Source of the DNA: Sphaerosporella brunnea
Taxonomy: Eukaryota > Ascomycota > Pezizomycetes > Pezizales > Pyronemataceae
Length of the DNA stretch: 44,574 nt
Assembly: GCA_008704415.1 (NCBI GenBank)
Contig: VXIS01000366.1
Coordinates: 1 to 44,574, forward strand
Reading direction: 5' to 3'
Under the pieces are notes generated by a model that worked only from the letters and a program-made list of their open reading frames with translations, was not told the DNA's origin and ran no database searches. Positions 11,301 through 19,925 of the stretch are shown here, one piece after another (the first letter of the stretch is position 1; the number at the start of each line of letters is the position of its first letter). The position numbers were made by a program, and so were the translations under genes.

Positions 11301-14300
11301 GCCCGTTCCGAAGCTTAATTTTATTTATTTTTTATCGTTCGACATGATGATCGAAAGCGGGGCGGATTCTAGACGCTGCCGCATCGAGAGATCTTGGGAC
11401 GGCTGATGCACATGCCTGCAGCCATTTGGCCAACGCAATGACGCAAATAATGCCAGCGCTGCATACATTGAGCGGGGCCGCTGAAATTGGAATCGGCACA
11501 GTCGATATCACATCTGCTCTGAACAGCGTGTGCAATTCGGTGCTTCCGCAAAAAACTGATTTTTTTGTTGTTGGCTGGGATGTGCTTTTTCTGCTGGATT
11601 TGCTGGCATTGCTTCCGCCGCCATCTCATTGGACCGAGTCACTAACCCGGTGAGTGAACGGCATCGAAAGGAGAGCTTCGGAAAGTGTGGCAGAGTTGGT
11701 GATATCCAGTGAGTGACCGATCCACCTTGCATCACTCGTCAAACCGAGTTGCCCCCACAGCAGTTGGTCACAAGTTTTTCCTGTAGCGGCTCCACTGCAT
11801 CCTCTTCCACACTCTTGCACATCGCAAACGAGCGATGCATTCTAAGTGGTCCACCGACTCCAACATATTGCGCCTGGGAAGACGGAGCACCAAATGAAGC
11901 ATATCGGCCGTCGCAGTGCAAAATAGACTTTCTAACATCCCAAATGATGTCTTCTGTAAAGCCTCTCCTGTCATGCTGACTGTGTTCCAACAGCGCCGTT
12001 TGGCGCTCAATACATCTTCTGGTAGATGCCGATTGCATGGATCTCAGTGGAGCTGGAGAGCCGACCATCCCGAATCCCGATGCCCTGTGGAGAGACGCAA
12101 GATAAAACGTAAACAGTCCCAGGTGTTCAACCCACGATAGGAAGGAAGCTCGATGGCAGTCTGGACTGTTCCTTTTGTATCCGGTGGTTGTGTTGAGTTG
12201 AATCCAGCATGAATCGAATGGACAGCGGTAGTTGAACAGATAGCTTTGATACTGTTGATCTAAGTAGTAGCACACAATGCGGTACTTTGGAAAGCCATGG
12301 CTCCCTGTGGGCCTGACAGAACTTGGTCATGCTAGATGTCGTGGGGGCAATACTATTAGCTTGCAGAGCTTCGAGTCCTCAGGAATGTTGGTCACCACTG
12401 TGGAAAGACGTTCGTCTGGCCCTATGACAGACATCCAGTGTGCTCACTCCAAGGTGGAAGAGGCGCTGATTGAACTGCACAAGACATTACGTCGAAAGAC
12501 ACGTTGTTTTCATGGCGTAGTGTTTCAAAGTAGCCTAACAACCCCATTAGCCACTGCGGCCGAAGAGAAGTCATTTCGTACGGTTACCGTCAGAGCCTTC
12601 TTTTCCAACGAGCGAGTCGCGGATTGCCTTCCGTCAACCTCTGTTCTGGTGCCTCCAACGATAGCAATCAGGCAGCGGGAGCAAGAGTGATTGTTGGTGT
12701 GTGAACTGTTGCGGTGAAAACACACGATGGAGAGAGTAAAGATGAGGGAAACAGCGAGAATAAGCAAGGAATGGACAGACGATACAGCGCATCCAGTGCC
12801 ATGTCATGAACGGGTGTTATCGAAGCAGCTGGTCCATTGGAAGCCATCGGCAAATCAAGAGAGGCGGCTTGAAACACTGCATATGTATGCTGCCCGCTTG
12901 AAACGATGTAACCGCAGGAATCCCACATCATGTGCGCCCAAACCAACCCCACCACACATCGCGCATCTCGATCATCGACAGAAAGGAAGCACTATACCAT
13001 CGGAATCCGGGAAATACCATCGCAAATGCAGCCCCCACACTGCAAATGCTCATCGCCGAAGGAACCCCACGCTGCTTATCAACGCCTCCCTAATCACGCT
13101 TGCAACTAAACCGTTGTGATTGCAATACTCCACACGTCCGAGTGAGCAGCTGGGTATATTGGAATAGCGGGGTAAAAGACAGTGGGGTAGAGTACTTGTT
13201 ACCGTACCGCGATGGCAAGCTCATGTGCTCTAGAATATAACTGCTTCTTCTCAATTGATCTTGCAACAAGATGCATGCGGGCCGGAGATGCATGAGATGT
13301 CACTCGATCGCCCGAAATCAGCCAGCCTGGACCCGCAAGGTAGGTTGTTGTTTTCGTTTTGCTTGCACTACCTGCTGCTTGCGGCCATGACACTATGAAT
13401 AAGCGATCGATATCCAAGCCCCTGCTCTGGTAGATTCCGGCGGTTGAGGGGCCCAAGCTCCTCACGGCTATATTTTTGTTGCAAAAGCCCAGGGACTAAA
13501 ATCACGGACCCTTGGGTACATATATATGCTATAATATCAACTACGACTAAAAAAAACTCCTCGTCTCCAATAAATACCAATCTTTCCCAGTTTTTCATTC
13601 ACAAGAATGGACATCTCCTCTGCTCTGTCTATACGCATCATTCTCCTCTTCACCGTTTTTTCACGCAACAACCACAGAAAAAAAACCTCAATTTTGGCCT
13701 CGATAGTCCTGGTTGTGATGATGGGAAAGAAGGATGCATACATCCATATATCCTAGGAGGCGGCGAGAGGGTATAAAGAAACTTCGAGCACATGCACGAT
13801 TTTCCCCCGTCGGACAGCGAAGTGGGGTCTGTCAGAGCCCGGTTACGCAGCCAGAGGGCCGGCCAATCGCTGTTGGTGGAGCGTGAATGGCGCAGCGCTG
13901 GGAAAGGCGGCTTCTCGCGGACACAGTTTGATGCGCAGGATGGCGAGATGCGCACGAGTCCATGATGTTGTTGTTGACAGCGTGAAGCGGTCGGTCAGCG
14001 TATGGGCATAACTACAATTGAAGGTTCTCGTAAATAGTTGTTCTCCGTAACCCGCGCAACAACAACAACAGGAGTTTCACACTAATCAATCCTGCTTAAT
14101 GCGGGCTTTGGTGCGCGGAATTAAGGCTCTCGTAGAAAGTCGAGATGTAGAGCATTTTGTTCCTTCGCGCGCGCACGCGTGGCTTGTAGGAGAAGTTGAG
14201 TTGTTGGTTGGATCCATGTGGTTGACGACATACCACTGCCATTCATCAGCAACTGATTCTCCAGCTCTACCGAATGGGGTTATGAAGTATATACCAGGCA

Positions 14301-14418
14301 CTTAGTAGGTACTCACGAAACCCAGCGCTGGAAAGCACCCGAGCTGGTTGTTTGTTGCTGCTTACTGTCGACATCTAAAAGAAACGGCATGGACTCTACT
14401 CTAGCCTGAGTACTGGGT
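8390..14418. other. Right-arm intergenic stretch, microsatellite-rich near the axis
   Basis: This is the reverse complement of the left-arm gap and contains no recognised coding gene except the family relic at 14096-14158. Long T, A, G and C runs, CTAC tetranucleotide tracts near 8780-8830 and 9190-9210, and a TATC/TGTC microsatellite (8930-8962) are visible. The longest open frames (12277-12690 plus, 11739-12275 minus) match nothing I know. Confidence 0.6.
14096..14158 (-). pseudogene. Relic of the small basic protein family (copy E, right arm)
   Basis: Mirror of the relic at 1913-1975, with its ATG at 14155-14153 on the minus strand. It shows that the family is not confined to the array at 36-44 kb. 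Confidence 0.6.
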
Positions 14419-14768
14419 TTAGCCTTCCTCCTTTTTGCTTTCTAGTAACTCCGTAAATGTCCAGTGTTCAACATTGCTCATTGTCGAGAATGTGGATTTG
14501 ATGGAAGAGTGGTAGTAGTAGGGGCGATGAACGAGGTCGTTCTTTTTTATAGAGAAGGCTGCTGAGTGCTATTGATGCTGGACTGGTTGAGTGAGGTGGG
14601 TGGTCTTGTTGTGGTTGTTGAAGTGGATTCACTGTACAGCACTCGATCAATACTAGTGGCTGGCTCTTGTCTAGAAGGCTCTGGACCACACTGCTCCTCA
14701 GATTTTCTACCTAATAGCTCCTAGAGAATATAGGGCGTCTAATTCGAAATTAGGGCTTCTTTTTCCGT

Positions 14769-15047
14769 CTACTGTTTGCTGAGTTCTACAACCTTCTCCA
14801 CCGCCTCATCTAAATCTTCAAACGCCAGCACGGGCAATCTACTTCACGAATCTGTTTGCCATCATCTCGAATTACCCCGCAAAAGGCAAAAAGCAAACCT
14901 ACCAACCGCTGGCCACTCCCGTGAAGCCCTGATAGATTACTTGTGTGTTCTGCGTGAGCTGAAGATTTTGGATGGTGGAGATGTAGGCGGCGCTGAAGTA
15001 GGTTCGTCGCTGCTCGAAGAAGGGACGGGATGGTGTTGGGCTGCCAA
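14769..15047 (-). pseudogene. Joined relics of succinyl-CoA ligase alpha (N-term) and beta (C-term)
   Basis: On the minus strand, about 15047-14916 reads RRTYFSAAYISTIQNLQ, then TQNTQVIYQGFTG. This is the presequence end and first strand of a mitochondrial succinyl-CoA ligase alpha subunit (the QGFTG signature of the CoA-binding domain). After ~80 bp, 14840-14769 reads LPVLAFEDLDEAVEKVVELSKQ in part (…EDLDEAVEKVVELSKQ) and a TAG, which resembles the last residues of beta subunits. The large middle parts of both genes are missing and stops lie between them, so neither can work. The order alpha start then beta end on one strand suggests rearrangement or deletion between neighbouring duplicates. 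The family call rests on short motifs. Confidence 0.45.
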
Positions 15048-15149
15048 ATTCATGGCGCCGGTGAGAGTTGTAGATTCATGGATGAATGTGGGGAACGCTG
15101 CCGCATTTTCTGTTCCCTCGGCTCCCCGCATTGTTCATGCAGGTCCCTA

Positions 15150-15798
15150 TGGTTTCGTGCGCTCTAAACCTGGACCTTCATTCGTTTGGCATTACCCGGA
15201 GTACACTGAGTTTTATCTACGACTCAATAAAAAAACCGGCAAAACTCCGTCGCCCACTCTCCGGTGGCTTTTGTACACCCGCTCTTCAAATCCAGAAGCT
15301 CCATAGATTTACCCATTGCGATATGCATCCATAATCCTCTCTACTCTGGCGAAAAATTTGCAACAATCTCATCAGTGACGACTCCCAGTCCGAGACCATC
15401 CGGCGGAGTATGGGCAGTGAATAAGAGCAGTTTCGGCGTCCGTGAATCTTCAATCTGCCCCAAACATACTCAATCGGTTTGAGTTCGGGATGGTATTTGG
15501 GTAGAAAGGTGACTAAATGTCCGTGCCGCTCAATGACCTCCCCCTGGAACCCAACGATCTTGCCACTGTCGAGGATGGTGATTTTGGCCATTGCTACTGC
15601 GAACTTCAATCGATCGGCCGGTGTCGGTGTCGTATCACTTGAAAAGATCAACCTCGGCGCGCGCTCGCTACGTCAAGTCAAAACTCTACAATTAAAGTTC
15701 CTCAACAGACAGTAGCTACAGGTACGCGTGACTTCAAACCAGTGTCCTCCGGGTAATGCCAAACTAGTGGAGGTCCAGGTTTAAAGTGCACGGAACCA
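15150..15798. mobile_element. Internally deleted Tc1/mariner-type element
   Basis: The 649-bp element is bounded by imperfect terminal inverted repeats of about 59 bp. The left end starts TGGTTTCGTGCGCTCTAAAC at 15150 and the right end is the inverse of TGGTTCCGTGCACTTTAAAC ending at 15798. It is flanked by TA on both sides (15148-15149 and 15799-15800), the target duplication used by Tc1/mariner elements. Inside, on the minus strand, is a transposase C-terminal fragment. The size (a full element is normally 1.3-2 kb) shows that most of the transposase is gone. It sits about 145 bp upstream of the CGR1 start codon, inside its promoter region. Confidence 0.85.
15286..15651 (-). pseudogene. Transposase fragment, DDE superfamily (Tc1/mariner-like)
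   Basis: The frame reads 121 residues to a stop at 15286. It contains FLPKYHPELKPIEYVWGRLK, the C-terminal signature of fungal DDE transposases in which the Glu of PIE is the third catalytic acid. It is followed by basic residues and NCSYSL, as in this group. The upstream catalytic Asp blocks and the DNA-binding domain are absent, so this is an inactive remnant. It is fully enclosed by the terminal repeats at 15150 and 15798. The left-arm copy (about 462-785 plus) has an extra one-base loss. Confidence 0.8.
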
Positions 15799-15942
15799 TA
15801 ATACATGGCTTCCGCGCGTGTATCAGCCGGCACTAACAACCTGAACCGCACCAAGAGCCGCACGGCAACTTCCGCACCAAAATTTCCAGCATCACAAGCT
15901 TGTGATGACCACCAACCAAACCAAACCAAACCGCCCATCACC

Positions 15943-16488
15943 ATGTCCACCACTGCCGCCGCCGAACCGGTCGTTCCCGCCGAGACCGCCGCCGCTACCC
16001 CCGCGGCGCCCACAGAAATCAAAGGCGTCCGCAAAAATGGTATCACTGCCCCGTGCACTACTGCCATATAAGTTCTGCGCTGAACAGGTCAACAGGAAAG
16101 CAGTGGAAAGCGACCAAAACGCAATTCCGGCCGGGCATGAAATCAGCGCGGCCGACGTTCGAGCAGCGACAGGTGGAGCGCGTGGCTATGGCAGCCATGA
16201 AGGCGCGCGAAAAGGAGCTAAAGGAGGAGAAGGCGCTGAAAAAGAGGGTAAATACATCTTAGCTTTCTTGCCTCTCCCTCCCCCTTCCCCCTGGATTATC
16301 TGATGCTCGTTTGCTCGTTTGTTGCAGAGTTGACGAATTGCTAGGAGCAAACACAAGCACTCAAAGAGAAGCGCGAGAAGGCGGAGGAGAAGGCGCGGTA
16401 CGAAAAGTTGGCCGCGAAGATGCACCAGAAGAAACTGGACCGGTTGAAGAGGAGAGAGAAGCGGAATAAGGCGCTCAAGGAGCGGTAG
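15943..16488 (+). CDS. CGR1: rRNA-processing protein Cgr1
   Basis: Three exons: 15943-16039, 16096-16247 and 16345-16488 (130 aa; introns of 56 and 97 nt with GT-AG ends). The protein starts [14 protein letters not shown], with an Ala/Pro-rich head, then the family core [19 protein letters not shown], and ends in long Lys/Arg/Glu helices ([20 protein letters not shown]). This order is that of the Cgr1 family: small, basic, coiled-coil nucleolar proteins needed for pre-rRNA processing and 60S assembly. Length agrees with the family (about 110-130 aa). The acceptor at 16344 is chosen because the earlier AG at 16327 leads straight to a stop. The palindrome boundary falls in intron 1, and a mariner-type element lies just upstream. 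Confidence 0.93.
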
Positions 16489-18057
16489 TTGTGCTGGAAG
16501 AGATAAACGGCTTTTATACCCCGTGCCCCCACCAGCAAAATTTGCAGCGTACCCCCAAGCGGCCTTTTCTATGCGCCATACCCCCGGGCCCCAATGCCCG
16601 CACCCTCCACTACTGGTAGTCTTTGACCTGCCGAGTGTTATTCTGTGACTGTAGCTGAGAGGGTACGTCAGCTACTACTTGTACCACACCCCCAACCATC
16701 GAATGTACCCACCACTGCCTCCATCCCCAACACTATTGACTCGGATCGTGCCCAATAATCGGCCAGCAATGCTCGCCAGGTACCGGTGGGCTGTTTCCGA
16801 AGGCTCCAAAGCGCGCTACAAGAAGTCTGATGGCTTCAAAGATGTCATTGTCTGTGTGTGCCTTCCCGTCAAGGGGTAATGGAAAAAAAGCGGTTAAAGC
16901 AGGCGAGGTAACTGTTGTTGAAGTGACGGCCACGAGAAAGCTGTGTGTGTGTAATTAAGTTTATTGTCCGCATGCAACATATGTAGCTAACTCAAGATCC
17001 GGTACTTTCATTATCTCATAGTTGTCGTATCGTAATCAAAGTCTTCTAGAAATACGCCATGAAGCTGAGAAGCCGGCATCGTAGGCTTTTACGACAGTGC
17101 TGAAGCCGAGCCTTCCATTCCAGTAAGGTGGAAAAGCAGCCCTTCAAGGGGAAGGTTTCCTAAAGCAAACCGCCACCATTCCATTGGCTACGAACCACGT
17201 TTTGCGCATGCTGCTGCTGCTGCTGCCTGCGAATATTTATATCCTGTATTTGCATAAGCGGGCGACGAATCTGCCGCCGCTTAGCGTGCGCGTACCCGAA
17301 ACACCGCTAAATGACATGGAACGCTTTCCCGCTTTCGGAAATTGGTTTGTTTTGCTGCACCCACTCCAGCTGAAAGGGTTGGCGATCTTTGTCACCATGA
17401 CCACAGCCGTGAAAAAGTGCAAATCTCAACTGGAAAGCATGATGATAAATGTACCTGGATATTTTGCAGGATTCCATGTACTGCGCCGTCGGACGGCTGC
17501 AAACGAACAACAACAGCAATAACGCCCCATATATTTCATAAACCGGAGGTGTCGAGGACACCATGCATTGCGATTGGTGAAATGCACTCCTGGAGGCTTG
17601 CCATCTGATTCGTGTCCTTGCGTATGGGGGGAAACAGGCGGGGCAAAACAACAAATGCCACGCATCCGCAGATAGACAAGCAGCATATTTCGTCAAGGAC
17701 ACACGGGCTAAACGATGTATTAACCTTTGAAGCAAAAGAAAAAGCACCTAAGAAAAAATACAGCGCCGTACAAGATGTAGGTAAGTAAATACCAAAACAG
17801 ACTCCCACCACCACCAACCAACCAACATTGTTTTAAGGCTGAAAAAGAGGTAGGAAGCAGCTGATCATTGAGGTACACGAGATGGACAAAAAAAATTGCA
17901 ACGCCGGAAAGAAAGAACACACATCCATCCCAATGTCCTTCGTGTACCGTAATCATCATGCTACCAGGTTCCGAGAAAAAAACTCCGCCGCCATTTGACA
18001 TCGAACATCGCACACTGTATCATCGTCGTGGAAACAGGCATAGAATCGGTGACGGGA
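16489..18057. other. Intergenic region, no supported gene
   Basis: This 1.57-kb stretch lies between the CGR1 stop and the end of SMT3. I see no family signature on either strand. One frame (from the ATG near 17209 to 17522) starts with five Leu from CTG repeats and could be mistaken for a signal peptide. It has no further support. Confidence 0.6.
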
Positions 18058-18563
18058 CTACCAAGCACCGCCAATCTGCTCCTGGTGAACCTCGAGGGTG
18101 TCTCCATCTTGCATGTCAAGCTGTGACAAAGAGCGTAAGTATTTGCTATACAAAGCCTTGAAAAGATGGGTAAACTTGGAGAGTCATTGGTGCGGGGAAT
18201 CATGGGCTAGATAACGACACGCGGGGAGACGTGCTGGATGGGCAGTCGGTTGTGTTGGATGCAAAATCCATTCCAAAGCGCCAGACAACCGCAGACGCAA
18301 AGGAAACCAAAAATAGGAAGAGAGTCACGACTTACAGTATCGGGGGAGTCGGTTCCCTGGACTCTAGTTCCGTCGAACAAGAACCGAACGCTGTTGGGCG
18401 CCTTTCCTTGACGGTCGCAGAACGCGTCCATCAGCTTTTTGAGCTGGGTTGTGCGCTTGATCTTGAAGAACACCTCGTTGTTGCCATCGGTGACCTTGAT
18501 GTTGAGGTGCTCGGTGTCACCGCCCTCGGGCTTTGGCGGGGCAGCAGCATCAGCTTCGGACAT
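18058..18563 (-). CDS. SMT3: Ubiquitin-like modifier SUMO precursor
   Basis: Two exons on the minus strand: 18563-18336 and 18120-18058, with a 215-nt intron (GTAAGT…CACAG). The 96-aa product has a short Ala/Pro/Glu head, then the SUMO fold: HLNIKVTDGNNEVFFKIK, a central helix LKKLMDAFCDRQG, VRFLFDGTRV, and LEVHQEQIGG at the end. The QIGG diglycine is the conjugation end. Only AW follows, so the maturing protease has to remove just two residues. SUMO is joined to lysines of nuclear proteins through E1 Aos1/Uba2 and E2 Ubc9. The start Met at 18563 is followed by SEADAAAPP, normal for fungal SUMO. The intron is long for this window. Confidence 0.96.
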
Positions 18564-18986
18564 CGTGGGTGCTTGACTTGTGAGTTGTGATGTGGTATTC
18601 GGAGGGGAGGTGGAAGTTGTTGGTGGGTGATGTGTGAAGCGGCGTGTGTTGGTTGGGAGTGGGGTTTTGGAGAGGTGAAGGAGCTTTTGGGTTTACGTGA
18701 GACACTTCTGTGTGGGACGCGACAGGAAGCCTAGGATGACAAGGGCTTCGAAATATGTAATATTTGACCTCTGTATAGATAAAAATAATTACGAAAAAAA
18801 TGTGATTTCCTTACGGAGACCCGTAATCGAGATTCCATACATTTTATGCGATCCATAGTGACTGAATCCACATGGAATGAAGTCATTACCACTCTCAAGG
18901 CTTCGATCATTGCAAGTTTGGCAAACAGCATCATACCAAACAACATGGTATGTCGACCCCTCTATTTGCCTTATAACACTAATCTC
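18564..18986. promoter_or_regulatory. Divergent intergenic region between SMT3 and CMC4
   Basis: The SMT3 and CMC4 starts point away from each other across ~420 bp. The part next to SMT3 is G/A-rich on the plus strand, i.e. a C/T-rich leader for SMT3. No clear TATA box is seen. An in-frame extension upstream of CMC4 (Met codon at 18846) is possible but not needed. Confidence 0.5.
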
Positions 18987-19331
18987 ATGTCTCCTCAGCC
19001 CTCCACACTCGAAGAGGCGCTTCGGGCTGTGCCTCCATGCTTTCCACGTGCTGTGAGTTTCCGTTTATTGAGTCTTATCAGTCCACTGACAGAATTTGTT
19101 ATTATTCAGTGTGCGATTCAGAGCTGTCTGCAAAGAAATGGATACAACGAGTCCAAGTGTGGTGCAGAGATAGATGCCCTGTATGAATGTTGCATCGAGA
19201 TGTACAAGCATGAAGGCCTGGCAGAAAAGAACGTCTGTTGTCCAAAGAAACCTCTCCTTGAGCTGAAGGTCAAGCAGCGAGCAGCCGAGAAGGGTACGGG
19301 AGCCGAACTCATGGAGACGAGGAGGCGATAA
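18987..19331 (+). CDS. CMC4: Twin Cx9C mitochondrial protein Cmc4
   Basis: Exons 18987-19052 and 19110-19331 (95 aa). The intron (GTGAGT…TTCAG, 57 nt) is a multiple of three and has no stop. The core is PCFPRACAIQSC, then KCGAEIDALYECC. Both helices show Cys-x9-Cys spacing (C-FPRACAIQS-C and C-GAEIDALYE-C), as in Cmc4/MTCP1-type CHCH proteins. These are imported into the intermembrane space and oxidised by Mia40. A third Cys cluster (VCCPK) follows, then a basic tail. The start is uncertain: the ATG at 18987 gives MSPQPSTLEE, but an alternative is an ATG at 18944 directly followed by a GTATGT intron that ends at the CAG before CCCTCC. Both give the same core. Confidence 0.88.
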   Translation: MSPQPSTLEEALRAVPPCFPRAVSFRLLSLISPLTEFVIIQCAIQSCLQRNGYNESKCGAEIDALYECCIEMYKHEGLAEKNVCCPKKPLLELKVKQRAAEKGTGAELMETRRR

Positions 19332-19925
19332 ACGCGGCAGGAGCAGTGCATTTTTACACGAAACCTGGGCACAAAATGCACCTTTACCATGCATGCATGT
19401 TTACAAGTCTCGCAATCCATCTGATTTGACGAGGACCGCGAAATCATGCAGTATCATGCATCCATATGGATCGATTGAGATGTGACGCTTGGTTTGATAT
19501 CTGACTCTCAATTTGAAGCTGTGAGCCGGTCATCCCCCAAGAGACGCGATACGCTCTCTCTGAGGTCACTGGTAGCACGCGAGGACTTGTAAAAGCCGAA
19601 CAAACACCGTCCGTTTGCTCCGTGACTCTAAACAGTGCCTTGTTGACATTAGAGAGAGAAGAAGAAAAGTCTCAGCAGACAGCGCAGCAGCTTTTTGTAC
19701 TCACCAGCAAATTTTCGCCAAGCCACTTTAGCCGACCGAAGTCAGTAGATTGTTTATCGCTTGGCATCTTGATCAGATAACGGCGCGTGTCAGCGAGTTT
19801 AGCGCTGCGCTTTGGAGAAGCCTCTTGAAAGTCCAACTCGTTCACCACTCCCTACTCGACCCTCGACCCTTCAACTTTCGTGATTCCCACAGTCAAAATC
19901 ACTTGGGCCTGCACTCTGATTCAAC
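19332..19925. other. Intergenic region between CMC4 and NUP84
   Basis: About 590 bp with no recognised gene. It contains the CMC4 3' flank and the NUP84 promoter and leader; the stretch before 19926 is rich in C and T (CTCCCTACTCGACCCTCGAC), as usual for fungal leaders. Confidence 0.6.

Larger units (their letters stand above)
8044..16072. repeat. Right arm of giant inverted repeat
   Basis: This arm is continuous with the housekeeping gene block to its right, so it is taken as the assembly's reference copy of the locus. The duplicated part ends at or beyond 16072, inside intron 1 of CGR1 (16040-16095). The true outer boundary is unknown because the mate reaches base 1 of the window. No telomere-type TTAGGG repeats are present at the window start or near the axis. 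Confidence 0.97.

Noticed and set aside
11739..12275. 178-codon frame on the minus strand (mirror 3796-4332)
   Set aside because: No family signature, no promoter or intron support, and composition like the surrounding non-coding DNA. A lineage-specific gene cannot be fully excluded.
14776..15306. 176-codon frame on the plus strand (mirror 765-1295)
   Set aside because: It runs from the ligase relics into the mariner element and out of any functional context. It is antisense to the relics.
17209..17522. ORF starting MLLLLLPANIY that looks like a secreted protein
   Set aside because: The Leu run comes from CTG repeats. The rest has no secretory-protein features and there is no supporting context.
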